From positions 3,782,001 to 3,846,000 of the forward strand of contig OZ234494.1 of assembly GCA_965153455.1 (NCBI GenBank): a DNA stretch of 64,000 nucleotides. Reading direction: 5' to 3'. The notes beneath the pieces were generated by a model that did not search any database, was not told the origin of the DNA, and saw only the letters and a program-made list of their open reading frames with translations. Position numbers and translations under genes: made by a program. Below, in pieces: positions 22,051 through 33,930 of this stretch (positions within the stretch are counted from its first letter, which is position 1; each line of letters starts with the position of its first letter). The stretch is from Sphagnum compactum. Lineage: Eukaryota > Bryophyta > Sphagnopsida > Sphagnales.

Positions 22051-24754
22051 TTTTCACAAGATTATTATATTCATCTGTGCTAGTTGCTGATCTTTATCAA
22101 CTAATCAATTAACAATTTATAATAATCACCTCTATCTAGACACTCTACACCAGTGTGGTTTCCCCGCCCCCCCCATCCCCCATTTTTTTTTATTTTGCTA
22201 AAGTGGTGAGCTTTGGCTGAAGATTGTTTTTCTCCACTGAAAATGCAAGTTTTTCCAAGTTATCTTCGAACTATTTTTCAAAAAATTGAAAAATTTCGCC
22301 ACAAGAAAAAATAAATCAATATTGTAATACACACACAATTTAGACGTAGAAATGAGTGCTTTTTTTGTTCAACCATTATTGGGAAAGTTCCCGGAATTGT
22401 TTTTTGTAAATTCGACTAATTTTTGCTACATTTTTCGAAATTTTATCAAAAGAATTTATATCGAGAAATTGAGGGGAAAAAAACAGTGGTAGAAATGAAT
22501 CTAGGAGGCCTTAAAAGTAAAGGACTAAATCCTACCCTAGTTTGGAACCTAGGAGTGACTAATGCTCAAAATACTGGACACCATGGACATTCTACTTGTC
22601 TAGGTAAGTAGTAGGGTGAACCAGCATCTACAGTGGTACCTTCACCTTCTTCAGCTCTCTTGGATGCAACATTTAACCTGGGTAATGTTAAATTTGGGAC
22701 TCAGATACACTGTTTCATTTTGAGGACCAATGTCTATCATGTCTATAAGCAAATATTACAAAATTTGGGGTTTCTAGGGTTGGGGTGGTTCTTTGATTTG
22801 GTTATAACATCTGGTTCTGGGTTTTTGAAAACTTGTTTTCAAAGAACCGATGGGTTTTATAAAAGAACTAGAGAGGTTGCGAGTAGGTTCTTTGACCAGT
22901 TCTTCGATTTTGTGAGTATCACAATTTACAGGTCAAAAGCAGTTATCTGGTCAAGGGTCTGTATACTTGACCTTTACCCACTATTGACATTTTTTTGGTT
23001 TGAAAAAGGGAGGAACCACCCAACATTTGTTTCTTTCTAGTTGTTTGAAAAGAAAGAGAGAACCACCCACTATTGGTTTTGATGCATGTTTGCCCCGATT
23101 CTTCCTTTCGTCTCAATGTTGCTGTTTCAAAAGTTTTGGAAGATTTTCCAGGTGCAAGTTTGAGCCAGGTTGAAGTCAATTGCTATGCTTTGCCCTACCC
23201 TAATAAGCATTACCTCTTGTTACTAAACCATGAAGTCCAGCCTATCATGAATGCCTTCATAATAGAACCCTGAAAATGAATGAGTATTTTTGCTTTGTTA
23301 TTTGGGGGATACAATAGCAGACTCTTGGGCCATCCAGCATTGGGTGAGTGTCAGCCATTGATCTGAGGAATATCTGGATCGTTGATTTCACATCAAGTTA
23401 CACAATATTTCAGTTTTTGCAACATGAATCTAGTTTCTTCTTTAAAAAGTTGTTTAGAGCAAACTTCCATTGAAACTTTTTCTTTGCTTCTCAAATCTTA
23501 ATGTGGTTTGTATCTTGTCAATTAATCCATTGTATGTCACATACTTATGATGTATTGTTATGCTTGTAATGGACCTTTCTACACACATACACATATATGA
23601 CCTCCCTTATATCTAAAATGCATAGTATTATCAGTTGTAGGGTTCTGTCCAAATGGAGTATCTTTATGACAATTTGTGATATTTCTAGCTTGATAGAGTT
23701 AAATGTTCCACAAGAGTACCAGCTTGTTCCACTTGTTTCATTTTGTAGACATTTACAATCAGTTCACTCTCCCAATTAATTTAAACTGTAGGAGCCGAGT
23801 CATATTTCCATCATGTCCATATGTCTCAATGTGAGCCTCTCTCAAATGTCAAGATCTGCAACATTTCATTATCTTACATTTGCATGGTTCTTCAAATCTA
23901 AGAGGCATTCGGAACCCAAGGCTTACAAGCTTGGACTTCCATCAACTTGCACACCTTGGTATGCAACAAGAATATGGAAATCTAAAGCCCCGAAATGGGG
24001 GCATTCCCAAAATAAGAGGCCTAGGATGAAGTAGTAATGGAGTTGAGGTTCACATTTTGGGGTGGTGCCTTAGCCTTAGGCTTTTAGAGTAGGCAAGCCC
24101 ATTATCAAACACTTATTCATATATTTCTCATTTTTTGTTTTATTCTAATGATTTTCATGGTTATGAGTGTGTCAAGTGTAGGTCTAAAATAGCATTTTGA
24201 ACTTTGGAGGCAACTAAGTGACAAAGAAGAAGCCAAATGAAGAGAATGAGCATGTCTAGAGCACAAAATGCTTGAAAAAAATGCATTAGAACCCTCCCCC
24301 TCACCCCAAAAAACATTGAAACTTCATATCTCATATATTTGAATGATCTAAAATGATATGGGTGTGTTAGCTTGTGCTCTACAATCCCTCTTTGAACTCC
24401 ATAGACAATTGAGTTATGTACAAGGATCTTAAGCTCCAAACATTTAACATGCCAAACCAAACCTTTATTGTTCCAAATTGAACACTACTTTCAAATGCCA
24501 TGTTTTCTTCATTATTTGGTCCATTTTGACCGATCTTAATAATGATGGATGTGCGAAATGGAGGTTCTCAATATCTCTTTGAACTCCAAAATCAATTGAA
24601 CTATGTCTAAGGATTTTAATCTCTTAAAGAGATTAAATGTTCAAACATTGGCCATACCCATCATAAAACAAGAGGTAAAGATTTTGTAACCCAAATATAT
24701 GTAAATAAAAGGGGGAGGGTTCTTATGCTCGGCACTTACAAATTAGAAAGGAAA
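22051..24754. other. Gene-free sequence with GGTTCTTT-family debris
   Basis: From about 22760 to 23070 the sequence holds several GGTTCTTTG/CAAAGAACC and GAACCACCCA words and belongs to the GGTTCTTT repeat family. The 135-codon frame at 22633-23040 crosses this debris and is judged non-coding. A 60-codon frame from an ATG at 23082 to a stop at 23273 (begins MHVCPDSSFRLNVAVSKVLE) follows it and is unrecognised. It could be a last exon or gene fragment. The remainder shows nothing. Confidence 0.4.
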
Positions 24755-24762
24755 GTTACAAA
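24755..24762. repeat. Left target-site duplication of hAT element
   Basis: GTTACAAA immediately precedes the element start. It matches the right flank GTCACAAC at 28335-28342 at six of eight positions, as expected for an old 8-bp hAT target duplication. Confidence 0.7.
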
Positions 24763-25109
24763 CAATGTTGAGCGGTTTTCATTTTTTCAATGAAAATCTT
24801 TCAAGTTTTTAATAGAATTTTCAGAATGAGAACCAAAAGTTTTCACATAAGATGATAACCTTCATAAGAACCTTGGTGGCCAATTCCTCTCCCAAGTGAA
24901 AATTGGTTTTTTGAAAACCTCAAAGGGGATCATTTGGAGGCTGAAGGTGATAACCTTTTAGAATACTAAAATATGGCGCACCAATTTTCAGTGTTTAATT
25001 AGGTTTAAGTTTGGGTGACGCAACCTCTCAATGGCTCTTTGAGCACCCCCTTTAACAAGAGCTTCACAAAGAAACATCCACTCTTCTACAAAAGGGGCCA
25101 AGTTGCAAC

Positions 25110-25470
25110 TTGGCCCCACCTCCTTGTTCTTTAGTGCTTCACTATTCTTTAATGTTTTGCTACTTTGTGGTGCTTCGTTGCTCTTATATGTTTCACTGCT
25201 TCACTATATTTTACCATTCCTCCGTGTTTCATTCCTTTACTATGCTTCGTCGTTCTTCCATGTTTCATCGTTTATTTGTGTTTCACTACATCCTATGTGC
25301 TTTGTTGCTCCTCAATGTTTTATTGTTCCTCTATGCTTTGTTATTCCTTGGTGTTTTGCTCCTTGCTCATGCTTTGCTACTCCATCGTGCTTCGCTACTC
25401 CCTTGCCCAAGTACATTTTTGCCCCTTGTTTCATTGTTCCTCCATGCTTTGCTATTCCTTCAATGTTCAA
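25110..25470. repeat. Degenerate 15-18-bp minisatellite inside the hAT element
   Basis: Repeats of the type TGCTTTGCTACTCCATCG / TGTTTCATCGTTCCTCCA run for about 350 bp. All three plus-strand frames stay open for 130-150 codons and give Cys-Phe-rich repetitive peptides (…PSCFATPLP…). That is a by-product of repeat units whose length is a multiple of three and which lack stop triplets. It sits in the 5' non-coding part of the transposon, upstream of the transposase. Open frames here are not called as genes. Confidence 0.7.
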
Positions 25471-25989
25471 ATTTGTATTTCGCCCTTTTCCTCTTTTTTT
25501 GCAATGTATTCGAGATTTGACATCCAATGTTACAATTTGGGACGAAGCTTAAAAGCATCAAGCTCCAAATTGGTGGAAGCAATAAATTTTTTGATTCTTC
25601 CATTTTTTTTTTGAAATTTTTTTTCTAGTTCTCCTTCCCAAATTTATTTCTAGATTTTTATTTTTTATTTTTTTCATTATTTTACTTATTTCTAATTTTT
25701 AAATCTATTTTTTGTTATTTTGCAAGGATTTTTGGAAGAAACCTTGGAGACTTTTGTATTCTTTTTTTAAGATTTTTGCCATGATTATAAGTGAACTCTT
25801 TTATAATTGCTTGTAAGAATTGCTTGTAAATGCTTAGGTGGTTTTGCATCTTTGTAAATGTTTAAATGACTTCTAGTTTAACAACTAAATCTTAAAAACC
25901 CTATAACATTTCAACCATTTTATAATTCACAAAAAAATTGGGTTCATCTTTTCCATTATAATCATACCCCTTTTGAAAATTATTGAAAA

Positions 25990-27991
25990 ATGGAATCATC
26001 AAGGATAAATGCTAATGAAATAGTTATTAAAATTAAATATTGTGATATTTCCCCAATCATGTCTTTATGGAAGAGGTATCTTTGACTGAATCTATGGAAG
26101 AAAATAGAAGTTTGCAAACATAATCAAGTGTCATTTAGAGTGAAGAAGAGAAAATGAAAATAAATTTACAAAAAGTGCATGTTCAAAGAAAAAAATGGAA
26201 AAGGTATTGTGTTGGTCATTTTACATTTGTGAATGATAATAACATTGTTGATGGAAGCAAACCTCAGATCATGTTAAGGTGTATGATTTCTCATATTAAT
26301 TTTTTTTTAAAAATAAATTTAAAATGGAGAGGCATTATAACATATTACCAAAAAAACAACATAACAACTTTAAAAAAACATGTGGATGCTATGCTTGCAA
26401 AAGGATTTGAAGAAGAAATGAACTCTCCATCAAAACAACCTCCAAACAAAAGGCCAAATGTGTTTAAAATATCAGAGATTTTTTGTGCAAAAGATCCTTT
26501 TAAAAAGAATGTTGTGCAACAAAAGCAATTTTTGCAAAATCTTACTTTTTTGGTTATTGAAAATCATCTCCCTATTCAATTTGTTGAAAGCACTTGGTTG
26601 GAACGTCTTGTAATGCATTTATGTCCAAAAGTTGCATTTCCATCAAGAAAAATATTTTCACAAGAGATTTTGATTGATTTGGTGGAGAAGACGAAAGAAG
26701 AGTATGTTTTGCCTAAATTAAAACAATGTTATTTTGCAACAACTAGTTTTGACTTGTGGATGTCAAAGGGAGCACATGATGTTTTTGCTTTGGTGATTAA
26801 CTTTTTGAATGAAGAATGGTCACCTCAACATCTTACAATAAGATTGTTTGAAGAAAATGAAACTACAAGGCACGCTATGGCAAGAAATTTAACTAAATTG
26901 TTGGATCAATATGATTTAGGGGAAAAAATTATTGCATATGTTAAGGATGAAGGTGCAAATTTGAATGTCATTACAATAGTTCTAAAATATCTGGTGAAAT
27001 GTGAAGTTCTTGGTATGGAGGAGAGTTTCCAAGGCATTTGTTTTGGTCATGCATTTTCTAAAGCATGTTAATATGGGACAACAACAAAGCATGTTATTGC
27101 TTGTGTTCTAAACCAATCCAAAGATCATTGGCTATTAATGATGCCTTAAACAATGCCATCACAATGAGTTCCACATTAAAGGAAGACATTGGAATTGTAC
27201 AAACCTTAAACTAGTTTATGGATGATGATTCTGCAATTACTCTTGAATTATCTTTGTTTGCTTCTAACATTAAGAAAGAAGTTTGTGGTGTGTTTGATTC
27301 CTTCTTTTCATTTCTAAAAGAAATATGAAAAAAGAAAAGCTGATAACATGCTTTCATTGATGTTAGATTCACGATTTAAAAGTCTTCGTTAAGTATCTTC
27401 ATTTGTTGGTCATGAGCAAAACAGTTCTATTGTGGAAGAATATGACTAGAAGGAAACCTTTATAGCCTATGCTTTTGAAGTGTTTCATCACTTACATCAT
27501 GTGGTAGATTGTGATGTTGAATCTCCAAAGCACAAATTCTATGAAAATAGCAACTTGGATATTTTTTAAATGATTACCAACTCAAGTGAACCAATCACAA
27601 AAATAGTCAATAGAGAGCTCCTAATTTTTAAGAGATTTCAAGTGGATCTTAAGGAGATGAAATGCCCTTTGCAATGGTGGTAGAAGCATGAGTCCATGTT
27701 CCCCACTATTTGTTTTCTTGCTTGACAAATATTAAAAATTGTTGGATCACAAATAAAGATAGAAAAGATTTTTTCTTTAGCTAGCATACTCACTAACCTT
27801 AGAAAATGTCATTTACAATTAGAAACTTGGAAAAATTAAATTTTGTTAGCAAAAATTGGCCTAATGATGCAAGAGTTGGTTGCAAATCTCCTAGTGATTT
27901 AGTAGAGTTTATTGAGATGGATGAACAATTAGAAAAAGAGTTACAAGAAATTGAAGGTGAATTTGAACGAGATGAAATTCAAAATAAATAA
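25990..27991 (+). pseudogene. hAT transposase, disrupted
   Basis: An initial frame from ATG 25990 (MESSRINANEIVIKIKYCDI) stops soon after SLWKRYL. A second frame, 26154-27071, gives 305 residues. It has a degraded zinc-finger/BED end (TTLKKHVDAML near residue 80), then the catalytic core with ATTSFDLWMSKGAHDVFALV (first acidic residue) and AYVKDEGANLN (second), ending HAFSKAC-stop. From about 27610 the C-terminal dimerisation region is still legible but broken by stops: FPTICFLA, QILKIVGSQIKIEKIFSLAS, ILTNLRKCHLQLE, then NWPNDARVGCKSPSDLVEF up to 27991. Frameshifts and stops separate the parts, so no functional enzyme is expected. The third acidic residue was not located. Confidence 0.88.
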
Positions 27992-28334
27992 TTTAACATT
28001 TTTTGCATTTGTTTCATGTTTTGCAAGTAATTTTGACTTTGAGTTTTTGTAAATTTTAATTAAATTTTCACATTAATTAAAAAATTTTAATTTTTTTAAA
28101 ATTTAATTTCAAAAACAAGCTTGTGAGAACCGTCACTGAAAACCAAGGCTAGTAATTTTTATGAGAATTGGCAAGATTGAAAACCATTGGGAATTATTTT
28201 TTCCAAAAAATTGAAACCCTTAAAAGTGATTTAAATCTTTTTTTTTTAATGAGAACCTTAAAAGTTCTTTGAAATGGTTGTCATAACCAGAATCTACGAT
28301 TTTCACAAAAAAGTGAGAGAACTGCCCAACACTG

Positions 28335-28342
28335 GTCACAAC
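28335..28342. repeat. Right target-site duplication of hAT element
   Basis: GTCACAAC directly follows the terminal CCCAACACTG of the element and pairs with GTTACAAA on the left. Confidence 0.7.
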
Positions 28343-30103
28343 TATTGATAAAATCCTTCCAATTCTTACAAAGTACACATATTATCGATCATCTTTCTAG
28401 GAGGGATATTCACATATATATATAAGATGCTTTCCAAATATACTAGGAAATTCCTCTGAATGATTTACAACGAAGTTTCCTGAAATATATGGATTTCAAA
28501 CAAGGTTGATATTATTGTGCTTCAGATCCTTTACAAAGGACACAAAGGAACCACCCAACACAAGAAAGTAAGCACATTAAAGAGTCATCTTGTTATTTGT
28601 AGTTGTTGTTCCATGGTAATGTGTTCAATTAGGAATACCACCAACCACACAATCTACCATTGCTTAGTTGTGGGTTGATTATATATGTGTCATTTTCTTC
28701 AAAGGTTGTTGGACTATGAGTTTGGAAAATCTCCTTCCTGATTTTATTTCAAAGGGGGCCAGCTACATCCAAAAACTTAAGTTTAAGAATATAACATGTC
28801 TAGACATAACATGCCTTAAACTGCTTTAGGTCATCTTTCCCACCTAACTAACATAAGCCCCTCGAATGCACATCATTTTGTGGGGAAGCCACTACATGCA
28901 TGCCTTTGCCTAATCAGCTGCCCAGATTGCTTACTTGGGTCCAACCGGAAGTACCTTACACATGTGTCTATGTATGAACACATAAGTGTTGGGCCGTTGT
29001 TGTGGTTGTTTACTTTTATGAAGAACCTCGAGTAGCATTCTAAAAAATAAATTAGAACTCTCTCAGTTTAGGTTTAGGGTTTAAGTTAGTAACCTGGACT
29101 GGAATCGACGATTAACTGATGGTTAACTTCTAGTTAACCCCCGGCTTTAGTCACTTTCTTTTTCAAAAAACTTACTTAATTGCAATTCCCAACAAAATGT
29201 GAGGCACCAACAAAATGTGGTGATGTTCCTTTACACATCTGCCCAGAACCTTGTCTGCCCCCCTAACCCTGCCAAAAGCACCAAAAGTGTTCAATGTTGT
29301 GATGGGGCTGCATCTCTCTACTAAACCTCTCAATCCCAAAAAGGAAGGGAAGAGAGAAAAAGGTAGTGGAATAGTAGAGTGCTAAAGCCAGCTCTGAAGT
29401 CTCAATTTATCACACAATGTGGCAAGGAAATAGCAATGGAGTAGTAGGCCTAGTGTGATATTGATTTCACTTTTGTACCACACATTGACATGTTGACCAC
29501 CAAAAGATGCCTACATGTAGATGATGACATGAATCATCCCTAGCAAAGTCCAAAAGCCACAAAGAAAGATCTGGGAATACAACTATGTGCAGCATGGAAA
29601 TGAGAGAACTTACAACAACTCTAAACCTAAAGACTTTGATCTTAGTCCAAAGATAAATTTTGCCCTAACATCATGAAACTTGCATCTTCTCAAACTGGGT
29701 GCTTGAATTCATTGGTGTAGTATGTCACTTGAGAAAAAAAAACCCCCAAAATCAAAAGCAATCAATCGCATGCATTGAATTGTTTTTTGCAACTCCAGTT
29801 TTTCAATGTGAGCAAGTTCAAATAGAGTGGCGATATTGTACAAATCAACATCTATGATTGAAGCTTAATCTTTGGAGGATTGTCAATTTGATTATTTCAT
29901 GGTTAATCCACCCCCCAAAAAATACGTAGTGGACCGGGACATCCAACGGTCAGATCTTGATGCAACCACACCAGACATGCTAGGGCTTGAAATTCTGCAT
30001 AAATAGTGATAGTAGATCTAAATTTTGAACAGTGCCATCTCCCATTAGACAACCTTCTGAAACAAAACAATACAACAATTTGTCAGGGTCGTCAAAGGTC
30101 ACT

Positions 30104-30105
<2 letters not shown>
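28343..30105. other. Gene-free sequence
   Basis: Mixed composition without a convincing exon. GAACCACCCAACACAAGAAAG near 28548 is a stray copy of a hAT-type terminal word. Nothing else recognised. Confidence 0.5.
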
Positions 30106-30140
<35 letters not shown>

Positions 30141-30333
30141 TTGTGGCTAATCTTGAGAGGCCCCATTTGGGAAGTTGGTGTTCTTCCACGCCCAATAATA
30201 ATAATAACATGTGTAGAACTCCAAAAAAATCAGGGGAAAAAAAAAGCACCCATAAAGAAAAGTGAAACAAAATTTCTCATTGGGGTTAATGAATTCAAAG
30301 GGGGTGGTAAGGGGAAGGAGTCTTGTGGAAGGT

Positions 30334-30369
<36 letters not shown>

Positions 30370-30610
30370 TCATGAGCGAGTCAATGAAAAACGAACCATG
30401 ATCACCATGGGGCAGGTGGTGCTGGGTTGTCCGGCAGGTTTGGATGGTGACCCTTCTACCCCCAACCTCCCTTCGCTTGGGTGTCACCACTCATGAGTAT
30501 CATCATCATCATCATCACACACACACACACACACATCCCTTTCTCAGTAACTTGGAGAGAAAGGACAAGAAACCTTCCAACACATGAGAGAGAGAGAGAG
30601 AGAGAGATGT
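30106..30610. repeat. Cluster of GA and CA microsatellites
   Basis: Dinucleotide runs occur at about 30109-30137 (GA), 30339-30366 (GA), 30515-30535 (AC) and 30586-30607 (GA), with ATCATCATCATC at about 30499. Frames that read RERERERE or SLSLSLSL here are artefacts. The flanks resemble CT/GA-rich plant promoter or 5' UTR sequence, but no downstream start could be supported. Confidence 0.85.
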
Positions 30611-31002
30611 CATCACAATCTCACTTGTCTTTCCCACCAACTCTCATTTTAGAAGAATCTCATCATAATCACCTGAGGAGACCTAACTTACCTCTTCTCC
30701 TTCTTCTTCTTTTGTTGTTGTTGTTTCCAATCTAACTAACAACTCTTTGCCTCCTGGTTTAGCCAAGTGTTATCTCCTCCTTCACAACCCACCCACCACT
30801 TGTACTCATTTATGCTATAACTCAAGGAAGTTAGACCCCACCCCCGCCCCCTTCGTTACAAACAATCACAATGTCACTTTCTTTCCCACCAACCCTCACT
30901 TTAGAAGATCATAATCACATCCAGCAAACATCACCTCGGGATGAGAATTTCTTAGGAAACTTTTTTTCCCCCGGGGCCAACTACAAGGGTGCTCATTTTG
31001 AC

Positions 31003-31538
31003 CAGTGTTGGCCAGTTATTGATTTTTTTCATAATTTATTGCTGGGTAGGGTTTTTTTTTTAATTTTATTTTCATTTAAATAATTTGAAATTGGGTGCCA
31101 GTTAGGTTATCAGTATTAATATCAAAAAAACATTAAGTGCCAATTAGGGTATCAATATTTTTGGGTAATAGCCATCAATTTTTATGCATAAGGGTTAGAT
31201 TCTCAAATAACCAGTCGATAACCCTTGGCTATCATGCCGGTTATTAGCCCATTATGGCATTGTTTTTACAAAGTTTTAAGAATTTTTTTTTGACAATTTC
31301 TGTTTTGGTTCTATCGTAAAATTGTAGTGTTTTGAGATTGATAACCTACCTGGATGATAACTAGGTCATCCAGGTAGGTTCTGGGTAGGTTTTTTTTAGG
31401 GTTTTGAAATTTCAATGCTAATCAGTCAGGTTATTAACCAGTTATCCAAAAATCAATAACCAGCTCGTAGGTTATCAAATAACCAGATTGATCACCGGGT
31501 TGATAACCAGGTCAAAACTCAATAACCGCCCAACACCG
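31003..31538. mobile_element. hAT-like MITE, 536 bp
   Basis: The left end CAGTGTTGGCCAGTTATTGA and the inverse of the right end CGGTGTTGGGCGGTTATTGA match at 17 of 20 positions. The interior holds repeated subterminal words (GGTTATCA, AATAACCAG, GATAACC) in both orientations. Flanking octamers ATTTTGAC and GTCTAGAC agree at five of eight positions, so the target duplication is plausible but weak. No coding capacity. Confidence 0.7.
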
Positions 31539-33050
31539 GTCTAGACTAGTGATGGTGGTTCTTTGAAATTTTGAAAGAACTGACAAAGAACAGATGGTTC
31601 TCTGGCTGGTTCTTTGTCTTTTTCACACATTTGAGAATCGCGATTATATATCAAAACAGGTTCTTTGAATATTTTGAGAAACAATACGTAAGTGAGTATA
31701 TACTTGGGTTGAATAATACATCAAAACATTCAGATTTACATGCTCATGAGTATGTGTTTTATTAAGGCAAATTGATTTTAGGAAAATAATTTAAAATGAA
31801 CAATATACCTTATCGATACCCAAAGAATATATCCAGATAAAAGATATACTTGCATAACATTACTACTAACATTCTTCTTTACCCTCCATATCAACTAACA
31901 TCCCATGCTCATCAACCTATTTACTTACCTACCTTCATACCACCTATGTGCACTTACTCATTTGCTTAGCCTTCCTGAGTATGATCACCACTTTTTCATG
32001 TACATCTTCTTATGGACAATCACCACTTTGGCTTAAAAAAACAAAATTTCTTCAAAAACAAAACATCGATCCTCGCAGGAGATTCAACCCCAATTTTGCA
32101 TTTGCATAACATGTGCCTTGAATGCTGCTCATATTCTTCATTAAATCAAGCCTTGTCAAAATAAGATCCTGCAAATCTATCTTCTGAACTGATCCTCACT
32201 TTCATGAAAGGGTACCGAAATTAGCTCAATTTATTATGACTACACTCAAATTGGGGATGAAACTGGGATTACAGGGTCAAGACAGGGTGACTTTGCAGAT
32301 AACTTTGTTGACTTGCATGCAACTTTGAAAGTTGGAAAAGATGATGATGTGCCATGGAATTGACTCCTTGAAGAGCAGACACATTTATTATGGGCTTGAA
32401 AGTGGAGATGGGTATGTGAGTTACAGACTCCACTAGTTCTGATGCTGACAAGTTAGCAGCCAATGGAGGAAGAATCTGGGGAGGAAGAGATTTGGTACAG
32501 TAAGTTTGTGTACAAAAGGCCTGGAAGCTGGATATGGATCACAGAGAGGCAGGCAGGCAGGCAGGCAGGCAAGTAAGCAGGCATCCAAAAAGGCTTTGGC
32601 CAAAACCCATAGTTGAGAGCAGAAGCCAATTGCCCCACCTCTGAAGAAGCAGCAGCTCCTTGAGATTAACCTCAAGCAAATCTTGTGAAAATAACCCAAC
32701 AAATGTGATTCATAATCTGCACTTTGTCTGCCATGATTTTGTAGGCATTGTTAGCAGACATGATGCAGAGTGTGCTGTAGCATGAAGAGCTCAACCACAG
32801 CTCAAATCTACATCACATCAGTGCTTTTTCTAGGAGTTCTTTCATGTGCTCTAAGTGGCCATCATCATCCATAGCTTCAACATGCTGAGAAAAATGGCAA
32901 TCCTCCCTGGGAAGATTTAGTCAAATCTGGCATCAAACTAACTAGATATGAAGTACAAATCTTTAATTAACTTTCTACATTATTTATGGCTATGCACTGA
33001 ACACCAAATCTAGCAATCTTTACTACATTTTTTCTCCCTTCTAGTGATTG
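31539..33050. other. Gene-free sequence with GGTTCTTT debris and an AGGC microsatellite
   Basis: 31550-31690 is another GGTTCTTTG-family fragment (GGTTCTTTGAAATTTTGAAAG, then CTGGCTGGTTCTTTG). At 32548-32582 there is a GGCA/AGGC tetranucleotide run. 32160-32700 has fewer homopolymers than its flanks but no exon with a recognisable product. Confidence 0.45.
32548..32582. repeat. (AGGC)n microsatellite
   Basis: AGAGGCAGGCAGGCAGGCAG continues as GCAGGCAAGTAAGCAGGC. It is about six perfect tetranucleotide units followed by decayed ones. Minus-strand frames read repetitive Cys/Leu/Pro/Ala and are not genes. Confidence 0.9.
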
Positions 33051-33058
33051 ATTGAAAC

Positions 33059-33922
33059 CAGTGTTGTGTGGGTATGTATATCTTTTTACCTAGATATACC
33101 CATTGGTATGGATAGGGTATGATCATCATTCTAACTTATTGAAGCACATACATACCCATGGGATCAATAAATATATAATATTATAACCTATTCATAGCCC
33201 TGGAGATATGTAAGAAGTATCTATACTCAAAGGCAAAGAAATGTTTTGGCATCCATGTATGTAAAAACAATTAGGGTAACTATAACTTATTCCCTAAACT
33301 TTGTTAGTTTTATTAATTAGATGGGGTGCCTCTCAAAAAATAAAAAATTGTTTGCAATGAGTCATTTAGATTGGCCCATCACCAAAAACCCAAAACAAAA
33401 AACATAAATAAATAATCGAAGCTCTAGAATAGCCTCCAAATAGAAGTTTCTATGTGAAGGTCCCCCCTTGGCCCCATCCATGTAGGTGAGAAAGGGAAAA
33501 CTTTGAGCAAATCATAGGGGATGAAATAGAGATGTCAAAAGAAGATAAGGAGAACCCAAGCCTATGTGTTTGTGTATATTCATAGTCAAGGATGAATCGA
33601 ACATTTGATTCTTGCATTTTTGACATTGGATAATTTGGTTGTTAAAAGTTGTTTAATTTTTTTTGAAAATATGGACTTTTTTTTCTTTTCCTTTTTTTTT
33701 TGGAAAAAAGAATGCATACTCATTTTTTATCCCAAAATGGGGTATATGATAGGGATACCTAGACCTGACCAATCTAACAAAAAAACTTAATTTTTCTATG
33801 CATGGATACCTAATGGAGGCTTTTGAATGTTGATATACCCTTACTTAATGGGTTATATATATATATATACATACTTAGCCCAGGATATATCAAAAACAAC
33901 ATTCTCACACACAACAACATTG
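33059..33922. mobile_element. Non-autonomous hAT element with perfect 8-bp target duplication
   Basis: The element starts CAGTGTTGTGTGGGTATG and ends ...CACACACAACAACATTG, whose inverse CAATGTTGTTGTGTGTGAG resembles the start. It is flanked on both sides by ATTGAAAC (33051-33058 and 33923-33930), an exact 8-bp duplication. The interior carries repeated GGTATR/TATACC words and a (TA)n run near 33850, and no transposase. The largest frame (61 codons, 33605-33790) is low-complexity. Confidence 0.85.
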
Positions 33923-33930
33923 ATTGAAAC

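Larger units (their letters stand above)
24763..28334 (+). mobile_element. hAT-superfamily DNA transposon, decayed
   Basis: The left end reads CAATGTTGAGCGGTTTTC. The right end, reverse-complemented, reads CAGTGTTGGGCAGTTCTC. Fourteen of 18 positions match and all four differences are transitions. The 8-bp flanks are related (GTTACAAA/GTCACAAC). The 3.57-kb element encloses a broken hAT transposase frame (25990-27991) and a Cys/Phe-rich minisatellite (25110-25470). Family features: 8-bp target duplication, short CAGTG-type inverted repeats, transposase with BED finger, DDE core and C-terminal hAT dimerisation domain. It is not autonomous now because the transposase is interrupted. Confidence 0.9.

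Noticed and set aside
22633-23040. 135-codon plus-strand frame
   Set aside because: Runs through GGTTCTTT-family transposon debris. The peptide has no motif and part of its DNA is repetitive.
25103-25614. Three overlapping Cys/Phe-rich frames of about 140 codons
   Set aside because: Produced by a minisatellite without stop triplets inside a hAT element. No start context or domain.
30006-30735. RERERERE and SLSLSLSL-containing frames
   Set aside because: Translations of GA/CT microsatellites.
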